Of a stretch of 64,000 bases of DNA, positions 13,435 through 25,944 are shown in pieces. The stretch's first letter is position 1, and every line of letters starts with the position of its first letter. Location of the stretch: NCBI RefSeq assembly GCF_001625215.2, contig NC_030389.2, positions 1,524,930-1,588,929 on the forward strand, given 5' to 3'. The DNA comes from Daucus carota subsp. sativus (Eukaryota > Streptophyta > Magnoliopsida > Apiales > Apiaceae). The notes below the pieces were generated by a model that saw nothing but the letters and a program-made list of their open reading frames with translations, did no database searches and had not been told where the DNA came from. A program made the position numbers and the translations under genes.

Positions 13435-13530
13435 CTATGAAAGGTTATGAAATGAATAGTCCATCTCTCAACTTTCAAATCTCTCTCTCATCTCTAAATC
13501 TCTTCTCTCTTGTGACTGGTATATCCGAAA

Positions 13531-14742
13531 CATATCATATTTTTGTAAATTTAAAGAAAAGCATGAGGGTGCCTCCTACACCCTTAACAAATTTTCTGAC
13601 TTGTCATCCATGACTAGAACTAAGCTAGCAATATACACTATACTAATTTAATATAAAACTAAATTGAATCCTAAGACAATCTAGATAATCTCAAAAAATA
13701 ATAAATGTGACTTATTTTCACAATGGATTCAATCAAAGCTACATATGTCTCTTCCCATTGTCTGTTACAGGTGTTGTTTACTTGGAAAAAAATTAAAAAA
13801 TTTGCAGGTGTTGCGAACTTGAAAAAAATTAAAAAATTAAGTAGATCGAAATGGGTTAAAGAAATATTTGGAAATATTTCATCCTTGAGCGAAGAAACAT
13901 GGAAGCTTCCATGAACAATATTGATGTTTCACATTTCATTTTAATATTACTATTATTTTAAGATAATAATTTGTCTTGTCTTTTCTATTACATATATTAT
14001 CAAAAGATACATGTAATTTACTTATAAAATTTACATATATAATATTAAGATGCAGTCAAAGAATATTGTTAAGAATATTTTTTACTTTTTATCAGAATGT
14101 TGAATTTCATTCAAGTTGTTAGGAATATTATTGCCGTTTACTTGAACTTTATTTTTCAGAAATAAGAATTTATTTCTGAAAAAAAAAGGGAACGCGCGAT
14201 TCTATTTTTTTATCCTTTTTCTAAAATAATTCCTTGATTTTTGACTAAATAACGAATATAAAACACCTACTTCACAAAGTATCTACAATTCTACTTCACT
14301 TACTTTACTATTCCAAATTCTAGAAAAAGGAAAATCGCCAAACACGCTTCACTTTTCTTACTGTTTCAAACGCTAAGAAAAGAAAGATCCAGAGCCACTT
14401 TATGAAAGATCTCTGTTCATTATCAGACCATGCGAGACAGTATATAGTATGAACAAAGCAAATCCACAGTTGTAAAGCCCAAGAACCTGAATATAGACTC
14501 TAGTATATAATTTTCTGTAATTCTAAACTAAAATACAATTCCCTTCTGGTAAGAATTGCAAGCAAAAAACTCATGTTAACTTCTTATCATTTATACATCA
14601 GATCTATACCAAGATGCCTACCCATTCTACGATATATGAGAACATAAAGATACAGTGACAAATCTACAGTCATGTCAAATGTAATCCTCTGGCAGGATAA
14701 TATCTCTCCTCCGGAACAGTAACCAGGTGCAGATCCATCCAA
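13531..14742. other. Intergenic AT-rich spacer with a miniature repeat
   Basis: The spacer lies between the Ty3 relic and the stop codon of the ceramide synthase gene. It includes the inverted relative (about 14140-14350) of the miniature repeat in ATX intron 19. A 63-residue frame at 13723-13914 is Lys-rich and unrecognised. The right part should hold the 3' UTR of the minus-strand LOH2-type gene. Confidence 0.5.
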
Positions 14743-17700
14743 CTAATCATCTTCTGAATCTATGTTCAGATAGAACAAAGTTATTAGATATCTAGTTTTT
14801 ATTGAAACTGAAAAGTATTAAAAGCTAGAAATTAAAACTAAACAACAATTTTACTTTTAATACAGACATATAACTGTTTCTACAAGTAAAGAAACTGTGA
14901 AAGGACAGGCAACAGGAAATTCTCTTCACACATATTATTGCCAAATAGTTCTATCTTCCGCCCATGTCCTTTACTAGAAGGTAAATAGTTCTCTGGTGAC
15001 AGAGAGATTTCTCATTCAGCGTGTCTTTACCAGAGTTCTATAATTTATATGCACCCTACTTAAACATTAAAGAATTTCAAAACCTCTTAATCAGCCAAAA
15101 ATTGTGGATGAGATATTTTAGTTTTGTCAATACAATTGACCAAAGATTGATGTTAAAATGGTAATGTTGTTTTCCATAGCACTGAAGTACTCTCCAAGAA
15201 CTTTTTCTTTTTTTTTGATAATTAAACATACTCGCACTCATCTTGTCTTCGACAAGATTCAAACCCTCAAACTCTAGTAAGAAGAGCGACGGAGACACGA
15301 TCTGACCAAGAAGTCACTGGTCAAACACTTGTATTCCGTTGCATAGATGAGAACAATATACATGTATTTTTATTTAGCAGATTTATTAAATTTGCACCAC
15401 TGCACCTCATAAAAATTAGCTTTGCTAAATAACTAAAACAGAACTGCTAGTATGCATACCAGATCTTATATCTTCTCCAACCTGCCCTCTATTTTTTAGC
15501 TGCCTCTTGATCATAAAGCATATGAGTATCCACCAATAGATGTGAAACACGAGTAGGGTCAATAGCATTGTGTTGAAAACATAATATAGTAACATGTCAT
15601 ATGCCTCTGAGAGCCTCAAGACCTTAGCAAGATGATAGCTGAGAAATTGAAACACAGCCAACATGTCATGGAGCAGATTATAACAGTACTAACTCATAAT
15701 TTTGAGAAAAGGGTCTTTTTTGGAACAAACCTTGAAGCATGAATAACCCAAAATGGAAAAAATATAAGCCTCGTTAGAAGCCATGAAATAGCAAAAAACC
15801 CAAAAAGTACACTTGCACCAAGCTCATTCTCAGCATATTTGAAAATTTTGGCTGCTTCCATGAACACGTCACTTGCATCATGCAATGCTAGAACAACAGA
15901 CCCGATCCGGAAGAACCTACATGAGATATTTCATATTTTTAGTACTATTTCCATCAAAAGTTCACCATATCTTGTTCAATCCAGAGAAATAATTTAAACA
16001 GGATAATATTGCCGAAAAGTGAGCACATATATAAAGTTATTTTTAACAGATGGTTGTCCCCTTTTTCATTGCATGATCTGATAATTTTCCTTCTGATGTG
16101 GTTACTTCTTGGAGGCCAGTTATAGTTATACAGTACTCATAATTAGCTCCAGAACAAGCCTTTAAAACCCCTTATAATTGAAAGGGCTGAACGTGTATTA
16201 TGCCATGTCAACTAACACACACAAATGTATGCCACGGTCATGCACAGTGTGCACACACACACAAACTGCATGCACCAAATGGAGCTCATTAGTCTCCTCC
16301 AGTTCTCTAAGTTACTAAATATGGAAGATTTATTTTAATTGATGGATAGAGATCAGGCATGCAGATCGAATAAAAGGGGACAGCTCTCAAAAAGACTATA
16401 TAATTCAACAAAAAGAAAAATATCACTGAGCGACATACTAAAACTATAAAGGATCTACTTGCTAAAATTGAGTCTTAGTACAGTTGTCCAAATAAAAAAA
16501 TCCCAGGTGAATAACTATGTTATTACAGTGACCACCTATGGTAAAGCTCGTTTAGCTTTATGCATAATATATGTAAATAAGCAGAGACTGACTTTCTGGA
16601 ATACAAAGCCAGCCACTACAAAGTTGTCCCAAAGATGGTTCGCCATGTCGATAATTTGCAAGGAGTTTAACTAGGAGAGTTTCAGAGACCAATCTATATA
16701 AATATCATATGCTAGTATATGGCATCCCACCCTTAACATGATTGGTTCCTGTGACTGAAGAAACCAAATATCATGCATCCAGGCAGGAATGACAACAAGA
16801 CCATTAGACATCGATGGGTCAATATAGAGACAATACAGATTTATAGGGTTAAATAGCTAATTCATCACCAACCTGGCCGTAAACTTGCAACTGGGTCATG
16901 TTGTTGAAAACATGATTTATATAGCATCAACCTTGCAAGTTTCCAGCCAGGTTAGTGATGAATTAGCTATTTAACCCCAGATTTATATAGCATCAACCTT
17001 TGAATTCGCACAAGGAAATTACTGGAGCATCTTATAAATGTAGAGACATTTATGAACTCAACCTTAAAATGTGGAGACTTAATATAAATCTATAGCCTGA
17101 ACCTTCATGCATTACACTGACATATATAAAACTGACAAAGGCATTAATTATAGTGCTAAATGTCACTAGAGAAAGATACCTTGTAATGTATGAGTAACTA
17201 ATGAGGATGACAGTTATTATATGGTGAGACATCATAACAGAAAAGTCCTTCCTGCGTGTTTCCCATTTGACCAAGGCACCAATGCTATAGAGGTAGAACC
17301 CACACTGGCACATATAATAAAGCTTTACAGGAAACCTGAAAGGTAAGAATAACATGTCACTGAAGGTATACTGAGTGACAAATGAGATCAAAATTACAAC
17401 TAATTTAGGTAAATATATTATTCTACTGTTAAACAAGATCATGTGCAAGTGGCAATCTTACAATCAAGATATCATACCATTTAGAATAACACTGATGATT
17501 TCAGGCACATACCATGAGATTCAAGAAAGACATCAAAAGTATTTCAGTAATATTAATGGGAAATCAATCATACTTCCGATGTAAAGTTAGTTCTGCTTTA
17601 TTATGAAATTACATGCATTAATTTAAAGCTTAGACATACTTGGAGTTAAATGATCAAGATAAAATTCAGCAGGACTAAAATTTTCACTGCTTGTATAGGA

Positions 17701-18786
17701 GAAAGAAACATTATACATTATACCGTAAGAGGTGAATCATATGAGTCATGAGCAGGACCCTTACTGCACAATTATAAGGAAAACAGACATAATAAAAACA
17801 GGTAAAACCATGTTTCCAGAAAAGCATTATATTTGTATTTGTACACTAACAAAGGCAACTATTAATCAACTGTTATTCGTGGTTTTAAGATAGATACCCT
17901 GTCATAATCAAGTTGCTTTACAACTTACAAGTGGTAAATGAGGTATCTAGGTACCCTTTAATTTACTAGCTACGTGTATACCTGAAATTATTACTTTTTA
18001 ATTTGTGCTTCAAATTTTTATATTACCTCCAACCAAATTCCTTTGTCCCAATTCTTCAATTGTTTATCCCCAAATTTTCTCCAGGTCAATTGAATATAGG
18101 AGATTAAGTGTTAACTTTCTCAAGTTTTACGAAAGTTAATTTGAGTGAATAAGAGGTGGAATTCTATCCGTGGACAAGAAAAATGGAATAGAGTGAGTAT
18201 TAATATTGCTTGTTACTGTGCTTTAATTTAATATCACAGACTGTATTTCAGCCTTTTGGAAAGACGCATATGATATTTGGCTAAGCTAATAAAAGTACTT
18301 AATTATGAGCACTTACTTTAAAATAGAAAAGTTGGTCCTTTGACTAATATTACATTACATATATATTAATAAAAGTGATATGGTACTTGGGCTATCTTAC
18401 TAGTAGATTACTCACGTCAACTCCTGATTCGGCCAGCCTTTGAAGTATTCCTCTGTACTCCTGAACCACTTCTCGTGGTTTATAGCCTTCAGTATACAAA
18501 CTTCGGCAGTGCCATAGTAAGTTAGCTTCCACATAGACTCCATGCACTTCTCAATTTTTGCTTGTGAAGATTCGTCATATTTCAAAGATATACTTTTAAA
18601 GCTCAATACCCAAATGGCCAACCTCTGTATAATAAGCAAAGACAATAAGAGAAGTGCACATTATGAAAAAATCAGACTGACAGTAGAGATAATAATATAT
18701 GTAATCATCAAAAACTAAGATTGTCATAGAAACCATTACATTAGATGAAAATAGAGAAAGTATAAGCTGCACAGATGACAGACCTG

Positions 18787-18883
<97 letters not shown>

Positions 18884-20492
18884 CTATATACTATAATAGC
18901 TGGGGTAGTGTATAATTTGTAGTATGGTCAAACTTTTTTTATCATCCCTTTCAATAATAACAATCGTTGGATCTATAAAAGCAAATTGATGACAGCAGTT
19001 AGGTCCAATACCAATAATATTTTATATTATAAATTCGTACCACCAGAGTTCAAAGGTTCAATTCTCATAAACAACATATTAAAATTAAATATTTTAACTA
19101 TACAATGACTTAATCTACACTTTACTGTTCACATTATACTATCACAAAATTTTTATATAATTATATGAAAAAAAAACATGAGAAATAATATATAAAATAC
19201 TAAAGGAGGTCCGTGCATTGCAAAAAAAAACTAACCCTCTAAACACTACAAAAAGTCTAATAAATGATTTTTGAAATCAATGAAAGAAGAAAAACAATAA
19301 TTTTCCTGATAGCAAGATTAGATTAAAACATGAAAATGGTGAAGTTGTATATTTAATGGATTGCAGTACTTTAATAGGTAGCTTATTATGTTTCTATTTT
19401 GTATTACATATATGATTCCTAAATTGACATGTTCATTTATTTATCTGAATATAAGAGCCGGACATCATTGGGATGAAGTGAACCAGGTGACATTAGGCGC
19501 AGTATAGTTAATATTTGACATCAGAGGGGTGAACACAGTAACAATCCTGCCTGAAAACAAGAATAATCATACAGGTAGATGAAACTATACAAGATCTCAT
19601 ACAGCTAAGGTGATCAACTTAAATATGAAGATATAGAAATTAGATATATTAAGGTATGTAAAAATATAGCCAAGTGATAATTGTGCAATGGCAAACAAGT
19701 GACATGACTAAACTCAGGATTTAATAGAGCTAATAATGCTTCAAGGTTACCATGTTTTCCACATATATCACTGCATTGAATTATTATTTAGACTCTTGAA
19801 ATCATCGGAAAGACACAGTTATATCAATCTCTTACAAATTCATAATTAACGAAAAAAACTGATTTATGAGTGCGCGCGTGTGTTAGATCCAATACTACTT
19901 CTCCTCCACTAACTTATCGAAAGTAATTAGTGCATTTAATTAATTATTCTCTGACATAATCAAAAATACAATATATTATTCATTAATTAAGCTATCTACA
20001 TAAATCATTACTAACAAATAACTATATCAATCTCCGAAATGAAAAAATGAAAATAAAAATACAGGAAGTATATACTATAAATCTATAATGTATGTACAAT
20101 CAATTATATGTATATACTACTAAAGCATATACTACTGCTAATGAGCTAACTAAACTAATCGTTGCAGGTATATCATTTCAACAATCTCCGAAAATCATAT
20201 ACACATTCACTAAAAGGAACACTACTTCATTGCTACTAAACTATCGACATAAATCATAGCAGCTGATAAACTAAACCAGTTTGTAACATAATCAAATTGA
20301 ACATGAATACACATAGATATATGTAAATGTGTGTGTAATTGTAAGGGAGGGAGGGAGAGAGAGAGAGAGAGATCTTACACGAAAGACGAATCGATTGAGT
20401 ACGAAGCGAAGAAAAAGGAAAACGAAGGCGAGCAACAGCGAGAAGATCAAATGCCAGGAGCTTACGTCGCTTTTATTAATGTTCGAGTCCAT
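14743..20492 (-). CDS. LOH2: LAG1/LOH2-type ceramide synthase
   Basis: Endoplasmic-reticulum acyl-CoA-dependent ceramide synthase, which N-acylates sphingoid bases. Exons on the minus strand: 20492-20379, 18624-18416, 17335-17180, 15916-15731, 15638-15460, 14759-14743. They total 861 nt (286 aa) with all phases consistent; Arabidopsis LOH2 is of similar length. The TLC domain is clear: [69 protein letters not shown] and [19 protein letters not shown]. The product ends GEDIRSDSEDD. The conserved HH and HDxSD residues of the Lag1 motif are present. Several hydrophobic segments fit a multi-pass membrane protein. The MCQCGFY and [10 protein letters not shown] wording is closer to LOH2 (ASC1-like) than to LOH1/LOH3. 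The last exon is only 17 nt. Confidence 0.93.
16846..16978. mobile_element. Foldback MITE with 9-bp target duplication
   Basis: Left arm GGGTTAAATAGCTAATTCAT and right arm ATGAATTAGCTATTTAACCC are inverted copies extending about 45 bp, through ACCTGG and CTTGCAA motifs, with a short loop. The identical 9-mer AGATTTATA stands immediately outside both ends (16837-16845 and 16979-16987). A 9-bp duplication with long inverted arms points to a Mutator-like miniature element. It lies in intron 3 of the LOH2-type gene. Confidence 0.75.
18789..18879. repeat. (AT)n microsatellite
   Basis: An uninterrupted AT dinucleotide run of about 90 bp in intron 1 of the LOH2-type gene. Its length is likely polymorphic. 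Confidence 0.95.
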
Positions 20493-20971
20493 TGAAGCAA
20501 CTCGAACTGTGAAGAAATCGAAGATTGTAAATCATCAATTGATTGAAAAAATGTGAATTACATATGAACATTAGAGAGCGAGCATTGTTATTTGCCCTAA
20601 TTTGTTTTTATGTTGTATACGCGAGAGAGAGAGAAAGAGAGAGATTGAGCGAGAGAGATTAAAGCGAAACAGAAAATCTAGAGAGAGAAATTGGAGAGGT
20701 TAATCTAGAGAGAGAGAAAGAGGGGGCAAAGTGGAGTGATCTGGTGGCGTGAGAGATGATCGTGGCCGTACGATTTGTGTTCGAATATGAATATCGAGAT
20801 TGGTGCGCAGCAGAAATAGCTCATCATATTGTGGGAAGATTTCTTTATTAAATACATTTTGGTATTTTCTTTTATAATAACACTTTTAAATAAGTGTTTG
20901 ACAAATAAATAAATTTGTTATATAATATATCGATTTCTAATTTTTTTTCCATATATGTCATATATAATTAC
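20493..20971 (-). promoter_or_regulatory. GA-rich 5' leader and promoter region of the LOH2-type gene
   Basis: Upstream of the minus-strand start codon the plus strand shows repeated GAGAGA blocks (about 20620-20735, and a second run inside intron 1 near 20345). These are CT-rich in the direction of transcription. Pyrimidine-rich leaders and GAGA-type blocks are typical of plant core promoters. No unambiguous TATA box was fixed. Confidence 0.4.
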
Positions 20972-21135
20972 ATATATGTTAATTATCTTGTACATATAAT
21001 TAATGGTCTATATATGTTAATTATCTTGTACATATAATTAATGGTCCATATGAACATTAAATAACTCGCTAATAGTTCATATGAACATTAAATAACTCGC
21101 TAATAATCCATATGAACATCAACTAACTTGCTCAA
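20972..21135. repeat. Two short tandem repeat arrays
   Basis: The unit TATATATGTTAATTATCTTG followed by TACATATAATTAATGG occurs twice in direct succession. It is followed by three imperfect copies of a unit built on CATATGAACATTAAATAACT plus CGCTAATA. They lie between the LOH2-type promoter and the 3' end of the nitrite reductase gene. Confidence 0.8.
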
Positions 21136-21575
21136 CAGATCCTCGAATTTGATATTGTTCAATTCGACTCTAACTTATTATAGTTTATGCTTTATTTGAT
21201 ACATAAGAAAAATAAAAACTCAAATCTAATATTAATATACATGGAAAGAAAAGTAAGATATCTTTATTTCACAAAAATTAAAAATATAGTGTACTTATTA
21301 CATTGTCGAAAATCAATGTTCTTGCAAATATACTTGCACATTTTGGTACTTGTATGAGAGCCCTGAAACAAATTGTATCACAGTACTATATATCTCATGA
21401 GAAAACAAAAAACGACAGTAACCACTGGACATGATTGTAAGGTCTCGAATACTGTAGATATGTTCTTGGCTCCGTTTTCGAGTAAACACTTGACTATCGC
21501 GTTAAGCACAGGTTCACGGTGCTAGACTTGCATGATCAAAAGGCCAGGAAGATTGAAGGTTACTAAAAGTGATAA
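21136..21575. other. Intergenic spacer / nitrite reductase 3' flank
   Basis: AT-rich non-coding DNA that must contain the 3' UTR of the minus-strand nitrite reductase gene. Nothing else is recognisable. Confidence 0.5.
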
Positions 21576-24029
21576 CTAATCTTCAGCTTCTTCCCTTTCT
21601 ATTGGGACTGCACCAAATTTTTGGACCAAAATTTCCGCAACTAATGGCACCAAGTCCTTACAAGGGACACCTTTTTTATAGATTTCTCCCAAATGTGAGT
21701 CGCTTCCGATCCTCCCTCCCAAGAACACGTCCGCGCCTTCACAAGGCTTCCCATTTTCATCCCTTGTCATGCACCCCATGAACCCGATATCAGCAACTTG
21801 AACTTGTCCACACGTGTTTGGGCAGCCGGTCCAGTGCATACGAATGGGTCGGGTCACAGACACTAGTCGTCCCACGTCTTCAGTCACTTGGAGAGCCCGG
21901 GCCTTGGTCTCGATTATGGCTTGTCCACAGAACTGATTGCCAGTACAAGCTACTAGTCCTTTTAAGAGAATGTGTGGCTCGGGTAAGAACCTTTCCTTCA
22001 AAAGAGGCTCATTGAGCAAGGCATCGAGCTTAGAGTTTTCAATATTTGGGATGATGATGTTTTGCTCCACAGTAAGACGTAGTTCACCTGATCCGTACTC
22101 GTCTGCTAGTCGAGCTAGCTCATCCATGTCATCGGCTTGAACACGTCCGACTGGAATATGAAGGCCTACGAAACTGAAGCCCTCTTGTTTTTGTGGGTGG
22201 ACACCAAGATAGTCTCTCCTCTCCCATTGTGCTTGTACCAAGTCTTCGGAAGATGATCTCTCTAGCTCTTGCTGAGGCATTCTCTTCACAACTTCAGACC
22301 GAAATCCCTCTACACCCTGCAGTGCCACAATGCACAAATTTTACAGAAAAAGATTAATTTTTGTATAGTCTAAAGTCCGATGTGCCTCATTTAAGGACAA
22401 GGAGAGCTAAATGGATTACTAAGACAAATCTCCGCTTACCAGTTCATCAATTAGCCACATCATTCTGGTTTTCTGTCTGTTCCCCCGTGTACCGAGGTCT
22501 CTGTAAGCTTCTAACACTGCTTTACACAATGGAATCACATCATCTGCTGGAACCCAGGCATCAAGAGGAATTGCCTCAGCACATCTTTTTGGGCTAAAGA
22601 ATCCGCCAACTAGCAAATTGAATCCAAATCTTCCGTTCTTTGTGGCAGGCATGTAAGCAAGGTCATTAATATGGGGATGCTCGTACAGATCATGTGAACC
22701 GATAACACACACATTCCATTTTCTAGGCCTGTTATGTTGAAAAAAATTAGTGGTTAGAATTGGCTTTAAAAAAACATCGCAATTACTGGAATCTAATGTT
22801 TAAAATCATCGGAATTGTAAAGAAACAATCAAGGAGAAATGATATAGAAGAGAGTTTTGAATCTTACAAGTTAGTGAAATCTGTATTTCCACGCGAATTA
22901 GCAGTGATGAATTGGGATAGCAAATTCGTATAAGGCCTTGTATCAACAATCTCATCCGGATCAATTCCTGCAAGCGGATTTCCAACCGGATTTCTCACGT
23001 TATCCATCCCACTCTGCAAACTTGTCAGACCAACCTCGTCGAGTCCCTTTAGTATTGCTGGCACATCAGGTAGTACTACACCCCGAATTTGCCAGTTTTG
23101 TCTAGTGGTAACATCTGCACAACCCTCCTTCCCATACTGCCTTATGACACTAGCAAGGTATCGAGTTTGTGCACTTGTTGTAACTCCATTCGGTAGCTTC
23201 AATCTCATCATAAATCTACCATCTGATCACACCATTTAAACACTTTTTAGAGCATAAAATATAACCTCGAAACAGAGCAGGCCATGATTCGGCATATGGA
23301 AAAAAAAACACAATTTAGATTGTTCGAATTTTTAATTTCTCGGGATAAATCTTATTTATGAAATTCATTTTCTGAAAACTGCTTTACATAAACTGTTAAG
23401 TGATCGATTCTTCCAAAACATCCAGGAGGGCTTAAGAGGATCATATTATATCACCTGACCAATTCTCCTAAAACCTCGAGACACGAGGGGTCTTGTCATG
23501 ATCATATTATATTCTAACATAAACATATCATACCTCGCTGACACGAGGTCTCAGGTCGGAACCTTGTCAAAGATAAGACGGGTGTGTGTGCGCGTTTAAT
23601 TATCAAATAAAAATCACAAGGCTTTAAGAACTTACAGTGATGCTTTCTCCTGTGGAAGAGACCAAGCCACTTAAGCCTAACATCAACATCATCCTTAGTA
23701 GCTTTCAACTTATCAAGATCTTCAATAGGAATCTTAGCAAGATCTTCAATACCATTCTCAACAAACAACTTCATGGGCTCACTCTCAATCTTAACCTTCT
23801 CCTGAGGATTAATACCTTTCCTGAACTTCTCCTTCAAAACCCAGTAGCCTTCTCTTTTTTCCACTCTAGCCTCCAGCCTTTCGCCACCATCACCGCCTTC
23901 TACGGCAGCAGAAGGCGGTGGCACGGCTGTTTGAGCTGGAGGAGTTGCATGTAGCCTGGAATTCTTGGTGTAGAAGCTTGTGTTTTGTAGCATGGGAGGT
24001 GCCAAGAACTTGACAGAAAAGGATGACAT
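21576..24029 (-). CDS. NiR: Ferredoxin-nitrite reductase, chloroplast
   Basis: Plastid enzyme reducing nitrite to ammonium with six electrons from ferredoxin, the second step of nitrate assimilation. Exons on the minus strand: 24029-23636, 23222-22868, 22728-22440, 22316-21576. They total 1779 nt (592 aa), close to the spinach enzyme. The start MSSFSVKFLAPP opens a Ser/Thr-rich transit peptide. The in-frame extension to 24161 begins at a TTG codon and was not used. The mature part shows GCADVTTRQNWQIRG, SGMDNVRNPVGNPLAG, GSHDLYEHPHINDLAYMPA and NRQKTRMMWLIDEL. Siroheme/4Fe-4S ligands lie in ACTGNQFC and GCPNTC (C470, C476, C511, C515). The C-terminus is VPIEREEAED. All motifs are intact, so the gene looks functional. 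Nitrate induction is known for the family but no element was identified here. Confidence 0.97.
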
Positions 24030-24635
24030 TTTGTGGAGGAGGGTGTCGGAGTTTTTGGTGGTGCTGCCGGGGAGAGTGGTGGTGAGTGGTGGCTGATAGA
24101 GGAGGTGATGAACATTTTGTAGATGAGAAGGGGAGTGTGGTGGACTTTTGGTGAGTGCCAAAGGGCAGGGTGTTTTTGTGTGTTATTGAGGTGTAAGGTG
24201 TTAAATGTTAAATTTCATTGTCAAGGGGTGAAATTGGTGAAAAGATAAAAGAGCCTGATTGGCTTTGAAGATCGGGTTTTAAGTTATTTTCGATTTTAAA
24301 TTAAAAATTATTTATTTATATATTAAGTTAGAAATTGTATAAAAGTCAAAAATAAATTAGAAACTAAAATTAATTTAGATGTTTTAGTGACTTAATTTTT
24401 AAAAAGTTCTGAAATTATTCACAAATAAGTTACATGTAAATCATTTTCATTTTTATTTTAAATTTTTAAACATTCATAAAATCAAATTATCCAACAAATA
24501 TTTCAAATTCTTAATATATTAAATCATGTTAAATTATCGAGCACAATTTTAAATTGAGTCAAACGGTCTCAAAATCATACGGTTAATATGTTCCGGCTAT
24601 TATGTTTATCCGTCATAGTTATAACTCAAAAACAT
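24030..24635 (-). promoter_or_regulatory. Upstream region of the nitrite reductase gene
   Basis: Non-coding DNA directly upstream of the start codon of the minus-strand gene. It is G-rich on the plus strand near the start and AT-rich further out. It should hold the promoter, but no specific nitrate-response element was identified. Confidence 0.35.
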
Positions 24636-24912
24636 TTGCGCCGTTTAGGCAAATTTAAAAAAAAGTGATTTCTGGCTTAAAGTAAAAAAGTGGATTAAAA
24701 TGTATTAAAATCCCAATCGAATACACCCCCTAGAAGTGAGAAATAAATAAGTTAATAAAGTGTTTGGAAAAGAAGAGAAATTTTGAGACAAATTCTTAAA
24801 AATACTTATACTTTTTTTTTTTTTGAAGGTTAAAAATACTTATACTTATTTACACAAACGGGTTAAAAGAATTAGAAATCAGAAGTTGTGCTTCTCAGAA
24901 ACAATCGGGGCC
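24636..24912. mobile_element. Degenerate Tourist-like MITE, relative of 25965-26191
   Basis: It shares several phrases in the same order with the intact element at 25965: GCCGTTTAGGC, AAAAGTGATTTCTGGCTTAA, GTTAATAAAGTGTTTGGAAA and CACAAACGGGTTAAAAGAA. The right edge GGGGCC is inverted relative to the left. It is decayed and holds a poly-T tract. Confidence 0.6.
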
Positions 24913-25460
24913 ATTATGATGGTCTTTTTTAGTGATAGGATCACGAAATATTTTTGTCCCGGAAGAGCCAACGAAAGAGGTTCCAGTCTGACGTTATTTT
25001 TTGACATCGATAAGTGTGCCATGTGAGTGTTCCATTATTTCGCGGACGCATCATCGTGTGGTTTGGCCGGAGAGAGTTGAATTTACATTAAAATAATGTT
25101 CACTCGATCATAAACATATTTGTGTGATAGTTATCTCTTCTGTGACCCTTTTGTTTTGTCTATGTTTAGGTATGTGGCGAGCTGCCCATTGTTTTCTAGC
25201 GACTTTTGTTATATGGAAGCACGAACGGTCCATAAACAAAGCAAGCAAGGTGGCATATAGTAGTAATTGTAATTTTTTGTTGGAAATTAATTCAATAAAT
25301 TAAAAAATATCTTTTTGAAACAACAGTTTTGAGCAGTGTTACAAAAAATGTAAATCAGACTTAATCAATGAAATCATGTAAATACTGATAGGTGATTAAT
25401 TAAATTGATCAAGAATTAATCAGATTGATTAATCGATTTAATCGGTGATTAATCAGAAAA

Positions 25461-25860
25461 TTAATCAGTTCGACGAATTATTAAATATAGATTAATCGAT
25501 GGAAGTTGTTTTACAAAAAAGGATAGGAAAGTAAGAAAGGGGTTGGCCTTCCCAGTCAGCCAAGAGCTAAGCTGGAACAACTGAACAAGACGCCACATGA
25601 CTCTTGGTGACTTAGCCACACGCACTCGTACAGGGTCCATTTGACTTTTTTGCTTGTACACACGTTTTAAAATTACACTTGCATTCAATGTACACAACAG
25701 CTGTGCTCCGTCCGTGCAAGGTGTGAAGAAAAGGCAGATCAATTGATACTCTTTCCGTCTCAAGTAGTGTACTTTTTTACGGTTTGTTTTCTCGAATGGT
25801 TTGTTTTCTCGAATGCGTTATCTAATTTTTTACATTTCAAAACTTATCTAATAATAAAAT
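25461..25860. other. Intergenic DNA with one Stowaway-like end
   Basis: A 100-residue minus-strand frame (25461-25763) resembles nothing known. At its right edge TACTCTTTCCGTCTCAAGTA resembles a single Stowaway terminus with no partner, i.e. a truncated element. The stretch from 25380 to 25490 repeats short GATTAATC motifs. Confidence 0.4.
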
Positions 25861-25944
25861 TATGATACATCGTTTGTTACCTAGAAAGGCTCTTCAACTT
25901 GCAACTCGGCTACCATTAGTGTAGCTTCTTGCATCTTAACATTT

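Larger units (their letters stand above)
11169..13530 (+). mobile_element. Decayed Ty3/gypsy chromodomain retrotransposon
   Basis: Two related terminal blocks flank pol remains. The left block (about 11169-11360) begins TGTTATGGGAATAGTTTTAAC. The right one (about 13123-13530) begins TGTTGTGGGATAGTTTTAAC. Both continue with an AGGCGGGAAAT motif, GGTTATGAAATGAATA and a CT-rich tail. The interior keeps only the end of RNase H, part of integrase and a chromodomain; gag, protease and reverse transcriptase are gone. The right LTR carries a secondary insertion. No clean target duplication was found, so the outer ends are approximate. The element lies directly downstream of the ATX gene in the same orientation. 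Confidence 0.75.

Noticed and set aside
13723..13914. 63-residue Lys-rich frame
   Set aside because: Contains an internal duplication of an AT-rich motif (KKIKK twice); no homology signal.
18789..18879. AT run considered as a replication origin or matrix-attachment site
   Set aside because: A plain dinucleotide microsatellite; no further sequence support.
20329..20556. Arg/Glu-rich 75-residue plus-strand frame
   Set aside because: Antisense shadow of ceramide synthase exon 1 and its GA-rich leader.
21569..22140. Plus-strand frames over the nitrite reductase gene
   Set aside because: Shadows of the strongly conserved minus-strand coding sequence.
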